Assembly: GCA_005406025.1 (NCBI GenBank)
Contig: BGZK01000290.1
Location: forward strand, 248,001-312,000
Reading direction: 5' to 3'
Source of the DNA: Eumeta japonica
Taxonomy: Eukaryota; Arthropoda; Insecta; Lepidoptera; Psychidae
DNA length: 64,000 bases
Shown piece by piece: positions 1 through 12,279 of this stretch. The notes beneath the pieces were generated by a model. That model had not been told where the DNA came from. It did no database searches and was given only the letters and a program-made list of their open reading frames with translations. The stretch's first letter is position 1. Every line of letters begins with the position of its first letter. The translations under genes and the position numbers were made by a program.

Positions 1-472
1 ATTTTAGACCGTTTTTAGCTTTTCTTTCCGGTTTTCACGCTTTTAAATTACTTAGGGGTGATTTCTGATAGCAAACCGTGGTGAAAATTATATACCTTTT
101 CTAATAAACTTATAAATATCGAATCTCAGTTTCGAAAAGTTCAGAATCATATGAACTTTGAGAGGATCGAAAATCATAAAACTAAAAACTTAAACTATTT
201 CAGTAAACTCAACGCTGTTGAAAGTGGTTGGCTGTTGAAAGGGGTTTTCCTTTAAAAAGTTCCTTATAGCCTTTTTTTTTTAAATAGATCGCGATGCTAC
301 GTAACCTCAAATATAGCCAAAAATTGCGATTTTTGCACTTTTAGATTAGGATATCTCGGAAACCAGACCCAATTCAGAAATTTGGACATCGGATTCGGAT
401 TCAGCGCACCATAAACCTTCAGAAAACTTTATTCTGGTTTCTGGGTCAGAACATCGACCAGACTCTGTCGGG

Positions 473-508
473 CTGTGTTATTTAAAGCGCATGCTTTAAA
501 TAACACAG
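473..508. repeat. Perfect 16-bp inverted repeat, 4-nt loop
   Basis: Arms 473-488 and 493-508 (left arm CTGTGTTATTTAAAGC) are exact reverse complements around a GCAT loop. Homology continues imperfectly outward on both sides. The right flank (AAATAACACAGGCTGACAGAAAC) resembles the core of the dispersed repeat seen at 24,955-24,990, so the hairpin looks like a head-to-head copy of that core rather than an independent element. Confidence 0.85.
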
Positions 509-1309
509 GCTGACAGAAACAGAGCTACACATGCAGCTCCAAAAATATGAAGTTTTATTAAAATAACACGTTTGATTTAAAAACTTTTTGATATTTATGA
601 GTACCTATAATGTATAAAGAACTCTTTTTAAGTGAAACTTCTTAAACGATGATTCGATGTCCGATAATTAGATGAGAATTGAAAGGGAAATTTCAAAGAC
701 GCCACAAGCTTAGACACATTTCGTCACATGAGAGGGAAGAAAGATGTAACGTAGAGAGAGTGAGAAAGAAAGCTATGCATTCAGACGCAACGGAAGTGGG
801 GCAAAAGAAAACGACATAGAGCAACAGAATAAATAGTGTCGTGCATGCGCACGTTGTAAATATATGTGCCAGATGCTATATATCTGCTACATAGCTACAA
901 TGATATCATTTCATTTTGTAGTTATGTACTTTTCTCTACATTAAGTGTTCTGTGACTGTTTTGTTATATGCATATCCATTATACACATATCTAAACTATT
1001 AAAATTTTAGCAGTAATAACGTTTTTAAGCTTAGGAAGTTTCACCACTATCACAGGTACGATGCTGAACCCACTTTTTTTTTTGTAAGAAATTTATAAAA
1101 ATTGTTTTTTAACATTTATCATTTTTTTATATACGGTAACATAAGGAAGGTGGACATTAAATATAATTTTAAATACCGTTCGATAGAGATATTCAAGATA
1201 GCAAAAATGGGCAACTTAAACAATACATACAGGTCCGACGCACGACCTTTTACTTTTTGCACCCCAGTGTTCTTTTGTAGGACATAATGTCTAATAATTA
1301 TCAAATGTT

Positions 1310-1342
1310 TAGTATTTAAAAAGAACATCTCTTTAAATACTA
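1310..1342. repeat. 11-bp inverted repeat in AT-rich DNA
   Basis: TAGTATTTAAA at 1310-1320 is repeated in inverted orientation at 1332-1342 with an 11-nt loop. In DNA this AT-rich an 11-bp hairpin is not rare, so it may mean nothing. Confidence 0.5.
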
Positions 1343-2246
1343 TACTCGTGATAATTTCCTCAATTCGTATAAATGAGTACAAACAGAAAAACAATAATAT
1401 AATCAAAATTGTCGACCACTTCGTATTAGATAACGTATGGGACAAAACGGAATACCCACAACGTATACACATACAGTACTATAGTGCACCCCTTTGTCAC
1501 ACACAATCGGGACACACGGACGGCCCACTTAGCCGCCGCGGCTGCTTTGTCCCAGCCCGCAAGGCCGTGACCTGCCCATTCTGATGGGAGCTGTTTCCCC
1601 CCATTACTCTGACCGACAAAAGTTGACGACTGTCGTGCTTATGACCTGCAGGTATGCATTGATCGAGGCTAGACCTTCTCGAAGAACGGATTTGCGGTGC
1701 GTGAGATAGCTATGCGATAAGTGCAGAGTAAATGGGTCAAAACAGCATGAAAGCAATGAAATTCGAATTGTTTTAATTTTCTTTGCTACCATCCGTTAGC
1801 AATAAAATAGCATCAAATTGTACCCCTTTGTTTAGTTATTTCTCTGCAATTCTAACTTAAAAAATAATGTACATACCTATGCATATTGATTTTTATTTTA
1901 AACGAATCGAACCTGAGTTTTATAAAGCTAGCAATGAAATAGAAAATATTGAGTTACTGCTATCTTTACAATAAAATAGCAGTAACTGAATTTTTTTAAG
2001 ATGGCAGTAAATCAAAATTTTCAATTTTCATGATTCTCTTCTATTTCTAGCCTTATAAAGCTAAAGCCCGGTATATTTGAAGTAAAATTGAAATAAAAGT
2101 CAACGTGCATATATGTGAACCTAATTAACGTTTGTATTGCAAAATTTAAGTCTTTTAATTAAAGAAAACGACGATAGTGTTGTAATTGATTAAGTTTAAA
2201 AATGCTATTTTCACCCATGCACTAAGTAACACACATTACTATTAAT

Positions 2247-2430
2247 TCACCATACACTACTACCATTAGCATGTCGGTGACGTGAACTCATAAAATTTTA
2301 CTTGCACACAAATCGTCCAACGTGCATAATAAAGTTTTCACATACACTGCTTTAGCATGTCGATGATGTGGTAACGCTAACATACATATTTTACACATCC
2401 TAAAATCGTCTATAGAAGTTTTCACTTCAA
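2247..2430 (+). repeat. Diverged tandem pair of an ~90-bp dispersed unit
   Basis: Two related halves (about 2,260-2,330 and 2,345-2,430) share a TTAGCATGTCGRTGA start, a CACAYAAAATCGTC-like middle and an AAGTTTTCAC end. A third, single copy with the same order of blocks (TTAGCGTGTTGATGA, GAACTCATAAGATTTTA, CATTTCAAAAATA) is at 12,190-12,275. I recall this unit as common in lepidopteran DNA; its parent element is not identifiable from the window. Confidence 0.6.
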
Positions 2431-3589
2431 AAATATTATAGATAAATGGTCATCTCCAGTAATTTGATCCAAACTTGACACAACGAGACATTTACGACAA
2501 ACTGCGGTTACTATTAAACAAACATTAAAATTCGTATAACTAACTATTGATACTACTTTCTAACCTTTCCAGTGTTTTCAATTAAGAACAAGTGCTCGAA
2601 TTGTACCCAAAGATACTTCAGAATAACCGAATAATACAATCATTTCCTATTTCTATTGCAATAGTATTATAGCATCCCCTATTGGAAATCACTCAAACAA
2701 CTACTTTCTAAACCTGGTCAGCAGTGTTTCGAACATAAACCATACAGAGCTTAATCGAACGTATCAAAATAATAGATGACACACAGACTAATATAATTTA
2801 TATATAACATTAGTAATAGAATCAAAGAATAATTTCAAAAGTCAGTTAAATCAATACTTATTTACAGTAAGAAATTTGATGCTTATTATTTATTACTAAG
2901 AATAAAATCATTCTCGATATTAAAAAGCAAAAAGTTCCCTTAGACATATTTTTAAAAGAATTTCTACCGCGCCTCATTAAAACATCACGTCAGAAACAAT
3001 TAAGTCGAAGTTAATGGCCCTAATTAACCGGCATGATAAACTTAATTAACTGTGACATTTTAAAAGGCATAATCAAGTCCAGATCTTCTGGAAATATTTC
3101 GAACAAAAGTTAAAATTAAATGACGCTATCACAGTGTAATAATTCACTTGATGTAATTGTTCGTCTGTGGGCAAAGAATTAATTTTTGAAACATAATGCT
3201 TAATTTATTTTGGAGCGATATCTCGTTACTTCAATATTTTTTTTTTTTCTTATTATCTCATTTTTCTATGTCGTTACCCAAACCAAGTCAGCCAAATGCG
3301 GATGTACTCGGAACAACATGGCGAGCAAGGTGAAATGGCGACTGTGTCAAAACTACGTGGTCGTCATAGACAGGAGAAAAACTCCCCAGTTTAAGACTAA
3401 ATAGTCTGAAACTGTTGCAATCTACAAATGTATTCAAGGAAATTACAAAACAACAACGTGTCCATAAACCACCTCGTTGTTGTTAAGGAACGACCGATTA
3501 TACAATCCTTCTATACGGCATATGCGAAATCCCAAGAATAGATTAAGGGTTTAAATCCATAAACAAGGTTGATCCGTTTCGGAATTTGT
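2431..3589. other. Non-coding, no feature seen
   Basis: AT-rich sequence with many stops in all frames. No repeat or RNA gene recognised. Confidence 0.6.
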
Positions 3590-3930
3590 TTACTCATTAA
3601 ATAAGCCGCATCGATCCGTCGGCCACAATCGGCCTTCGAGGAGATGAATGAGCTTTGTAGCAACGCCGTGAATACGTCGGCGCAACATGAAAGCGACGAG
3701 TTCCGGCCGCGTTCTGGAGCGCCCCACTAATTGGGGCTTTGAGGGAGCGCCGGCGCCGAGCCCGAGATCCACATCTAGCGTGCATTAATGATAAGGCTTA
3801 AGCGGCGGCGGATTGTTTGCTAACAATAAGTGCCTCACGTCGCAGTACGCGTCGCGCAGCCCCCAGAATCAATTATGGTCTCGCCGCGTTTATCGTTCGA
3901 TATAGATGGCTCGTATCACGTCTGATTACT
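3590..3930. promoter_or_regulatory. GC/CpG-rich island, function unknown
   Basis: A block rich in CpG (for example around 3,600-3,640, 3,700-3,780 and 3,840-3,900) within AT-rich surroundings. Short open frames on both strands (60-62 codons) reflect the GC content and match no family I know. Such islands recur across the window. They could be conserved regulatory DNA or untranslated exon; the sequence alone does not decide. Confidence 0.25.
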
Positions 3931-6900
3931 ACCCAAACTGAACTGGTAATCTAACCAGATGGCAAGAGGCTTCGACGGCTCGACAATGCTGTATGCAGTT
4001 ACGACTACCCACTTCAATGAAGTTCTGGCAACTCATTATCAATGATAGTACAAGTGGGGGAAAATTTGACACATAGGTTTAAATGAGCTAATTTAGAACA
4101 TTGTAGGATAACTAGTATTAGTGGAAGTGATAATGATATTTTATAAAGTGAAAACTATATATAGATTTTTTCTTGTAATTGTGTTAGCTTATAAAAACGT
4201 AACATAAAACCAGACATACTAAAAATGCCAATAGCTCTACAAATTGACATAAGTAAAAAGGGCTAGTGTGGTAGATTATATGTATGTGATTAAATACTCG
4301 ACTTGGAATAAGAACAAAGAGTTATTCAGATGGTTATGTATTCGTTGCTTTAACAAATTCTTTATTTCATAGTTAGGTAAATTGTAAGTTACTACTAGCG
4401 TACAATTAATCTTAGAAATCGTTAAAGAATGGCTCAACGTCAACTGTGCCCTCAGTTATGTACATTACATATATTTTATTCCAGTCTCAAACGCTGGCTC
4501 TTCGAACGACCAAGTTTGCAGTTTATTAAGCACGTAGGTTAACTTTTTGCTTACTTTGGTACTAATTCTAATGCCCATTTTATAAGCTTGCTTTTTTACT
4601 GTCCAAGTCCAAGTGAACACGTTATAGCTATTTTTAGTTTATACTAGATTATTTCGTCGGCTTTAAGTAAACTCCCTATTGCTAAACTGTACTTTTTGTT
4701 TAATGCAAGCATTCCTACACGAACTGAATAACAGACTTACTACTTACAGAGATAGGGTGTTTCTTTTCCACATACGTGGTAAAGTATTTAAGACCAAATA
4801 TTATATATTCTAATCCAAAAAATCACATTGAACTATCTCGAATGTGAGCAGCAAACTAATACCTATTAACTTCAATCTACTATCGATCACCAAGTACTTA
4901 TTATACATACAATAATAGTGACTTGACGACTGCTCTTTATTTTCACCATGTGCATATAGAATTTATTTCTGTTTACATTCCTCCATTTTTTTCTTTCTAA
5001 TAGTAAATGAAGAGCGCCATCTATTAATTTTCGATCAAATATGCCGCAGTGATATTGTGATAGAATCGTTCATTTTGGTTACTCACTTACATTACAGTAC
5101 ATTACATTGTGCCTCTCATATGACGTTAATAGATTAATAATTAGGTTGTAAGCGTACAGAAGACATTTAACCTTTCCAACTGTTTAGAGAATTATCTGCA
5201 CTAATGTTATAAAGAGATAAAATTAGTTTGTTGGTTTTTGTTTCTAGGAGGCAATAATCATCATAACGGCTGAGTCGATCACGATTAGATTTTCACTAGA
5301 GGGTAGAAAAATTTAATAGGCTACGAAAAATATGGAAATTTACAATTGGTAATATTATGGTTGCTGTATGAGAACTGAAAACCTTTAGAGATGCGATAAT
5401 TTATGAAAAGTAAAACCGGTAGAGCAGAATCGCAATCGGGATCATGGCAGCCACAGCGTCACCAGTCAATAGAAAAGATATGAGGATTCATTCTACATTT
5501 ACGCGGGCGAAAGCTCCCTACAATAAAACTATTAGGGTTTAGATACTGTTTAAAGTTATTATTTTCTTAATAACATTTATAGTTTAACAGATTTCAATAA
5601 AATATAGTATAGAAAAACATACGTATATATTTAGGGTTTCATGAGTAATATGGTGAAATCTAACATCTCGAAAAATTATGGAAAATATCGAAATCTCTGT
5701 TAGTAGACTAAGAAAAAAGGTATGTTAAGTGAATAAGAGAACAAACGTTAGTACGAAAGATTATGAATGGCGAAATTTCTAAGTGAGGAAAGTAGTTGGT
5801 GATAAGAAGTAAGTATGAACGGATTTACCGTTCAACACCATCGAACCATAAATCGTTTCCGTTTACTCTATTTCTACCGTAAACTTTGTCCTAATTTATG
5901 AAAGCATATAAAAAATGTAATATTTCAACATTTTAAAATGTTTTTATAATCACTAGAGTTCAATGAAATAAATGCTAAATGTTATTACAACCTGAGAAAA
6001 TTTTTCTTACATCATTTCATCCGCAATAGTTATTTCAAATTGTTGTAAAAAAATTTTAATTTTGGATTACCTTCTCAAATTTTTATAAAAGGATTAATTA
6101 AACTCTACAATTCACTAATTATCGTTTCGGCATTTATGAAACTTACAAAAAGATAATAGTATACTAGTCAGGAAACAACAGAGCGCTTACGACCTGTTTT
6201 CCTTAAAAGTTTTCCTTCAAAGTTTAAACAATCTAAAACTTATACCATAAATACATTTGTTCGCGCGACACAATACTTTTTGAACTATCTCCCGCTTTGA
6301 TATGTTTTATTCATTAAATTTTAACTAGTTTAGAACCTTTACCAATTCTGATAATTTAGAGAAAACAGATAAAAGTTTATACTCATCAATAAACGGGATT
6401 TGCGCACGTCATTATGACAAACCAGTGAGTTCTCTAAAGATATCCATAGTTCGCCCATGCCATACGTTGTTTCTACTCTATTGTAAAATAAAAGTTCATA
6501 CACATGCGTAGAGTATATATTTCACTTGGTCATTGAATACAATTAAATTTTTTTTTATAATATTTAAAGGGAAAACCAATATGGGAGCCATCAAGAGTAG
6601 ATGATCAACGCCGCTCATAGACTGTTAGAACATCTAAGGAGTTACTAGCGAATTGCCGATCTTTTCAGAAGAAATATGCTCTTTCCTTACCTAATAATAT
6701 ATTCTCTATTCTCTTTTCTCCTGCTCTGAAATATGCTCTTTTCCCTTGAATGGCACTTTTATTCATTCTAAAGTTTTACCGTACGTGGCAAAAAATTGCG
6801 CATGAAACCTAAGGCGGTGGAATCACTCTTATATGGCGATGATTGTATTTCCGATAAGCGGAACGATGACAAAACTCCGTGGCGAGATTAAGTTTGAGTA

Positions 6901-6979
6901 ACTTTAAATCACTTATAGTATACTATTTTAGTATACTAGTACATAGTATACTATTTATTATATTAAATCATGTAAAAAG
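3931..6979. other. Non-coding, no feature seen
   Basis: Three kilobases of AT-rich DNA with no recognisable gene, RNA or named repeat. The only local structure is a self-complementary run of TAGTATACTA-type motifs at about 6,915-6,960. Confidence 0.6.
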
Positions 6980-8810
6980 ATGCAAAATCTCTGTGCAAAG
7001 TTAACGGCTCGAGCTTGCCGGATAATACAGGGTTTTCTACTATTCAACACGCTCGAAGCTTTTTAAACGCTAGTTTTATTTTGCTTTCCAGAAGATCGCC
7101 AAACCAAATGCTTTTCGTTATATTAACACCAAGGATCCCAATATTTGGTGTGGTGCTAAGGAGAGTGCTCTCAAAGAGAAGAAAAGGAATAAAGAAAAAT
7201 TTTGGCGCTAAAAATGCAGTCATATTTTTAGTTGTCGTTGTTGTTATTGAGATTAAGTTGACTCTGCTCCATTCTAAAAGATGCTCTAAAAATGTTTGGA
7301 TTTCGGACATAAGTTAGTTTCAACACTCATCGAAACGGTCCCAATAGATCCATTGTGGCCATGGCATAGTGAGTCTACAGTACTCTCATCGGCGTTGCAA
7401 AGAATGTTAGCAATTTTCAGTACAATTTTGTTATCTAGAATGAACAAATAAGGAACAATGTACACGCTTGAAGGATACGGGAATTCATAGTTTGAGATCC
7501 AAGTATGTAACAAAGTCAGTTGCAACTTTAATGCTCCGTTCCGTAAATGAATTGTCTATCCACCTGCATAATTTCTCAAGAAGCCTATACGAAGGATGCT
7601 TTACTAGAAGTGCCTTTTACCAGACACTCAAAGGCTTTTACTACATTCAAACTTACAGTCAAAACCTTCTGTTTGCTTCTGGACTGCCCTCGACCTACCA
7701 TGGTCAATAAACTATAATCATCAGCGGAGCGCCCACTTCGAAAACCGTCCAGACAGTCATTTATCAACTGGTATTTTTCTAAATAGCCCAAAAGCAGGCG
7801 ATTCCATTCCATTATTTTGGAGAAGATGGAAGTAATTACTGTAAAGCTGTAGTTAAACAAATCAGAATGTTCACCTCTCACACTATTCCTTTTATAGAAA
7901 CAGTGTGCAATAAAGCGGTTTTCTAGGAATTAGGGACTATACCGTAAGAATATGAGTGAAAAAATAACCGCATCAACACTGAGGCCAACTCGGAAGTATA
8001 CATTTTAAGCACAATGAGGGGTATTTTATCTGGACCAATCGATTTGGGACAAAAATTCTTTACCCATAAATACTGTGTAAATGGGATATCCGCCATAAAA
8101 TTTCCAATTCTGAGCAGGAGTGGAAATGACGATTGATAGACATTACCTTGGATAAGTTTGACGAGAGATCATAATACATGGAACGCCAAAGAGTAGCACT
8201 CACGCCAATTTTGCAAATGTGCTCAAACTTCGACAGACCTATTGCCTTTTTGTAGTTCCAGGATGTGTATTTGTAGTTGTTCTTAAATGAGTTTTTTTTA
8301 AATCCCTACACGCTATATACTTCGCCTAGGCTTGGTAGCATATCAGTTTACAGCGAGAAGCAATTTTTCAAGGCTAACCAAACTAAAGTTGCCCTTTTTT
8401 ATAGTTTATTATTATTAGTATTAATAGAATCAGCACAAGCGTTAGATTCATCCCATTTAAAGTAAACGTGCCACCATGGGTAGGATGCAAAAAAAAAGTG
8501 CATCTCGTCCTAGTTGTCTGACTTCTAATGCCAAAAACAGCGTTTTCCTTATGATATTGACTGCAATAACCATGTAAGAAGAACCCACTTGGAACCAAGC
8601 AGTGGTCTGATGACCCGAGCGGGACGTCAAGGGAAAGACTTTTTAATAATCCAGATACGTATTCAATACAAGATCTAACAAAAATAGGATAATATGACTC
8701 TCCACATCCGGCACTCGCATGGATGATCAATTGCCTCATACCCTGGGCCAAAATGAATGCATCTGTAAAGACAATGGAAAACGCGAACGTAATCATCACA
8801 ATCTACGTGT
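6980..8810 (-). pseudogene. Non-LTR retrotransposon remnant (Jockey-like), endonuclease plus reverse transcriptase
   Basis: This is a broken ORF2 of a non-LTR retrotransposon, read right to left. The endonuclease end is at about 8,800-8,570, with the conserved block LGSSDHCLV. RT blocks follow: GPDKIPLIVLK at about 8,035, TSIFSKIMEWNRLL then YLEKYQLIND and GFRSGRSADD at about 7,820-7,710, VSLNVVKAFE at about 7,640, and the thumb block TPNIGILGVNI near 7,130. The catalytic YxDD position reads NADE (7,385-7,396), so the polymerase would be dead. Several frameshifts and stops break the frame. The endonuclease is only partly present and the 3' part after the thumb is lost; the element is thus truncated at the 3' side, unlike the usual 5' truncation on insertion, implying a later deletion. 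The blocks match the Jockey-type elements abundant in Lepidoptera, but clade assignment is from memory. Confidence 0.85.
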
Positions 8811-9689
8811 AACCAAAGAATAAATACCACAATTCACTTTAAATATGCGCCGGAAGCAGATATTTTCTTGGACGTACAGACAAACAGCGGCATGAGGCAC
8901 AAAACAGCGCACAAAATTGTATCCCGGGTAATAAAGATAAAAATATCAGCCGTAGAAGAATGACTGCAACGCATCAAGTATTAAAAGATTAATATATATT
9001 ATAAAATAACAGATATTACAGAATATATCTGTATTTAACTATACAGAGTAGAATCTATCATGCATCTTTCTGTAAATATTCTTAATCTCCTCTTTTATAG
9101 AATAACTTTTCCAAAGTAACTATAACAAAAATACATCAAGAAAAATGTATTTATAGTTAAAAAAAAAAATTAACACCACCCTAGCTCGGTCAGCCATCAT
9201 CGCAAGCACCGTGCCGGACGCCGCGTGCAATCCGCCGGCGCACCACTAAGCATGCCCAGGACACGTGACACCTTGAATTCTGCCCTGCGTTCGGGCTATG
9301 CAATATATTATTTTTAAAGAATTTGTCTTGTCACTTACCTATAAATGATACTGGATATTATCAATAATGTAAAATTCGTCGAAGCTCTCACATTTCCTCT
9401 CCTACTTTCCTCTTGTGTTTCACTCAAATTAAATAAACAAGGCAAACTAAGGCAAATTATCGCTTAAGCGATACTTCACGCAACTTTTGAACTTGCGAGC
9501 AGTAATATTACCTCTGCAAACTCCGCAACAACAAAATCATGTTTGCATATTATATAGCAGTAAAAGACATTATTATTAAACACTTCAATATTAATCACAT
9601 ACAATCTTAGCTTCCATATCGTCAAAAGTAACAATTTATAGTAAAAGTAACACAATAACAAATTGTCTAAAGATCCTTAAAAAGTCAAG
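8811..9689. other. Non-coding with one small GC-rich patch
   Basis: No gene is seen. A 120-bp patch at about 9,178-9,300 is markedly GC/CpG-rich (CCGCCGGCGCACC at about 9,231), flanked by AT-rich DNA. It could be a short repeat insertion or regulatory DNA; neither is demonstrable here. Confidence 0.5.
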
Positions 9690-9730
9690 CTCCCTAGCTA
9701 ATTCGCGTGCAGCGCGAATTAGCTAGGGAG
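9690..9730. repeat. Perfect 18-bp inverted repeat, 5-nt loop
   Basis: Arms CTCCCTAGCTAATTCGCG (9,690-9,707) and its exact reverse complement (9,713-9,730) flank TGCAG. A second inverted pair follows: ACGTTCACG at 9,736-9,744 against CGTGAACGT at 9,783-9,791. The intervening DNA holds a tandem GCGCGACTGA/TGCGCGACTGA. No open frame or target-site duplication is evident, so this is a structured non-coding locus rather than a recognisable transposon. Confidence 0.9.
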
Positions 9731-9799
9731 ACATGACGTTCACGTATTATTGCCAGGGCGCGACTGATGCGCGACTGAACGTCGTGAACGTTCTTGGGA

Positions 9800-10929
9800 G
9801 AGCGCGGCGTGCAGACAATTTGCAGCAAGGTAATAAGGTTGGAACATCGTATATTTTTACAATACGTTTTAAGCTGTTTTTCTGAGAAACGGCTACTTCA
9901 ATGAATATAGTTTATTTGCCAAAATTATTCCAAAAATGGAGGGGATTATCAATATTTGTGGAAAGATGCATGATCGATGCCAATGTATACATTAATTTTT
10001 GAATATTGATTTACTTACTGATTTACTCAATGAGTTTTGTTTTTCAAACGAGAGATGTATATGTATTTTTTTTTATTTAAACAACACACGATACAGGATT
10101 AAAAAGTCTGAAAAGAAAGAAGAATACTTCGATAACACTTTTTCATGTTTTTTTTTTACTAACATAAATCAATTTCATATAAAATTTTCATAACATCTCA
10201 AGTTCACGTTTTGAAAATTAGAATCCTACTCCAGACAGTAAATGTTTTGACAAAATGTGAGGAAAATGTCACTTTATTTGTTTCGTTTCGATCTTAACCA
10301 TCAAGTACGTACACATCAATTTAAATAGCTTTATAAAATATTTGTTATAATATTTTATTTTAGTTTGTACTCGTATATGTTTAATATGAATTTTCCCACT
10401 CATTATTGAGAATCCGAAGAAAAAACCAGCCAACCAGACAATTCGCAATTTACAACACAAATGTATGAATATACGGATAATTAATTTTTTATTTCTTAAA
10501 CATGGGTATAAATCTCTCCTTAATTTCTTAAGCTCTATGCATTGCCCAAATCAAGATTATTCCGCATTCCAAACAAGCCGTACGCTCTCGCGGCTACGCT
10601 CCATTGTACGGGCAAAGACGACATCTCCCTTACCCCATGCCCACGCAATATCGGCGGCAAGGTCAACTAGAATGGAATATCAATATTTGCTTTAATACTA
10701 CAGTTTACTACTTGGTTTGCCCGTGTTCAGATTAAGTGCAAGGTTTTGTACTATGAATAGTTTACTTGAATATTAAATAAAAGTATAACATAATACCTAC
10801 ACTGCATGACTTAATTATTGCTAATCTGTTAATATACGTATACCAGGTTTCACCCGCGATCCCGGCCACTTTCACCTATAATATATTCCTCATTTTTTAC
10901 ATCTAGCGACTTTTATAATTATGATCCCG
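9800..10929. other. Non-coding, no feature seen
   Basis: AT-rich with long T runs. A slightly GC-richer patch at 10,560-10,680 is not assignable to any family. Confidence 0.55.
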
Positions 10930-11330
10930 ATTTCAAGCACACTTTGGATCTTATTTTATTTCGTTTTCTACTATTCGTTTTTAATACTTCCACTACGAAT
11001 GGAATAAATGTCGAAATAACTTAGATTGTTCCGACGCCAGTTCTACTCGTATTCAGATGTCGATGGTTCCTCCTCTCGATTAGACACAAAGCCGATACTG
11101 CTCATCTGCTCACCCCTATCCTTCTCTAAATCAATTCTGCCCCCCTTTTGTTTACAGAACCAGTGCTGCTCTAAATTTATGCCCGACCCGCTGTTCAACT
11201 CTTGGTTTCGATCTCAATCCATATCTCGGCTACGATTTTGTTTGCTAAGCCGGTTCCACTGTAGATTTTCTCGAAATGGATTTTGCTTTATATTTAATCC
11301 TACTAATGCTTTCTGTAACGAAACCGTTTT
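10930..11330 (-). repeat. Pyrimidine-biased stretch, possible degenerate hexamer array
   Basis: The plus strand is pyrimidine-rich with recurring TCGATCTCAATCC- and CTCGATT-like words, resembling the clearer arrays at 49,540-49,735 and 50,140-50,210. The 115-codon open frame at 11,026-11,373 follows from this composition and shows no domain. The match to the hexamer arrays is weak. Confidence 0.25.
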
Positions 11331-11534
11331 CTCCTTCATTTTTCCAGCTTTCATTCGGTTTTTATTGGATTAAATCTTTAAAAGCCCTGAAACATGTGTT
11401 TTTTTTTTGTTTTAGAAGAATAGACCAAATATCAATTTACATTATTTCAATATTGATAGTGCTTTGTATAAACTTTTACTTATTTTGGAATTCCTTTAGG
11501 ATGGCATTTCCAAAAACGTATTTTTAGTGCTTAA

Positions 11535-11730
11535 ATGCGTTATAGTTCCTACCATAACACATCAAATTTTAAGCACCCAAAACCGACGAACTTGCGTGAA
11601 AAGTTTGATGGATGTCAGCAAAGCAAGAAATATGTAAAAAGGTCGCACCACATGGGAGTCTATAGTCTCCACCTACCCTTCTGGGAAATAGGCGTGAGTT
11701 TATATTACTATATTATACCCTTGTAAAATT
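11535..11730 (-). repeat. Dispersed repeat, family B, antisense copy
   Basis: Read on the minus strand it gives AACTCACGCCTATTTCCCAG, then a TAGACTCCCATGTGGTGCGA-like block, then CAAGTTCGTCGGTTTTGGGT and GCTTAAAATTTGATG. The same blocks in the same order occur at 35,580-35,710 and 43,655-43,880 on the plus strand, each next to an (ATT)n-like start. I recall it as a common lepidopteran repeat. Confidence 0.75.
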
Positions 11731-12185
11731 TCAAATTTCTAGACCAAACACATTCGACTGTGTATTTATCAGTAAGTCAGTCACTTTCTCGAATTATACA
11801 TAGTAGCAAAATTTAAAAGATTCATAACTTGCAAATTAAAATTATTAAGGGCCTCTTCCACCATTTTTTTAAGCTGACATTTAACAAAAAGTCACTTTTA
11901 AAATGAATTTTGTGTTTTAACGTCCTCCTTTTAACGGTCGTTAAAGGCTAAAAACAATAGTTCCTATACAAGCCCTAACATTAGTCTAATTACCTTTCAC
12001 GTCTATCAACACCCTGATCAATGTGCTAATGTTATAATATTACAAATTATGATACATATTATGCAATGTACGTCCTTCGACGAAGACTGAGGACGCCTAG
12101 TAATAAAATGTATATATCTTACACTCGTATGTACAATTTATATGTATATGTATGCGCATATGTGTACAACACTAAATATACGCAC

Positions 12186-12275
12186 GCAAAAATTAGCGTG
12201 TTGATGAGACGAACTCATAAGATTTTATCCACACAAGATCTCTTAATGTGCTTAAAAATGTTTCATTTCAAAAAT
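12186..12275 (+). repeat. Single copy of the ~90-bp unit also at 2,247-2,430
   Basis: Blocks TTAGCGTGTTGATGA, GAACTCATAAGATTTTA, CACACAAGATC and CATTTCAAAAATA align in order with the 2,260-2,430 pair, with many substitutions. Confidence 0.55.
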
Positions 12276-12279
12276 AAAT

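Larger units (their letters stand above)
1..2240. other. AT-rich non-coding DNA
   Basis: No gene is recognised. The best open frame (1119-1472, minus, 117 codons) lies in AT-rich sequence, has no recognisable motif and overlaps other frames on both strands, so it is not called. The stretch holds two short-loop hairpins (473-508 and 1310-1342) and a modestly GC-richer patch around 1490-1700 that I could not assign. Confidence 0.6.

Noticed and set aside
1119..1472. 117-codon open frame, minus strand
   Set aside because: AT-rich, no domain, overlapped by open frames on the other strand; no splice or start context.
6915..6960. Cluster of TAGTATACTA palindromes as a binding-site array
   Set aside because: Explained by local TA-rich simple sequence.
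11026..11373. 115-codon open frame, plus strand
   Set aside because: Results from pyrimidine-biased sequence; Ser/Phe/Leu/Arg-rich with no domain.
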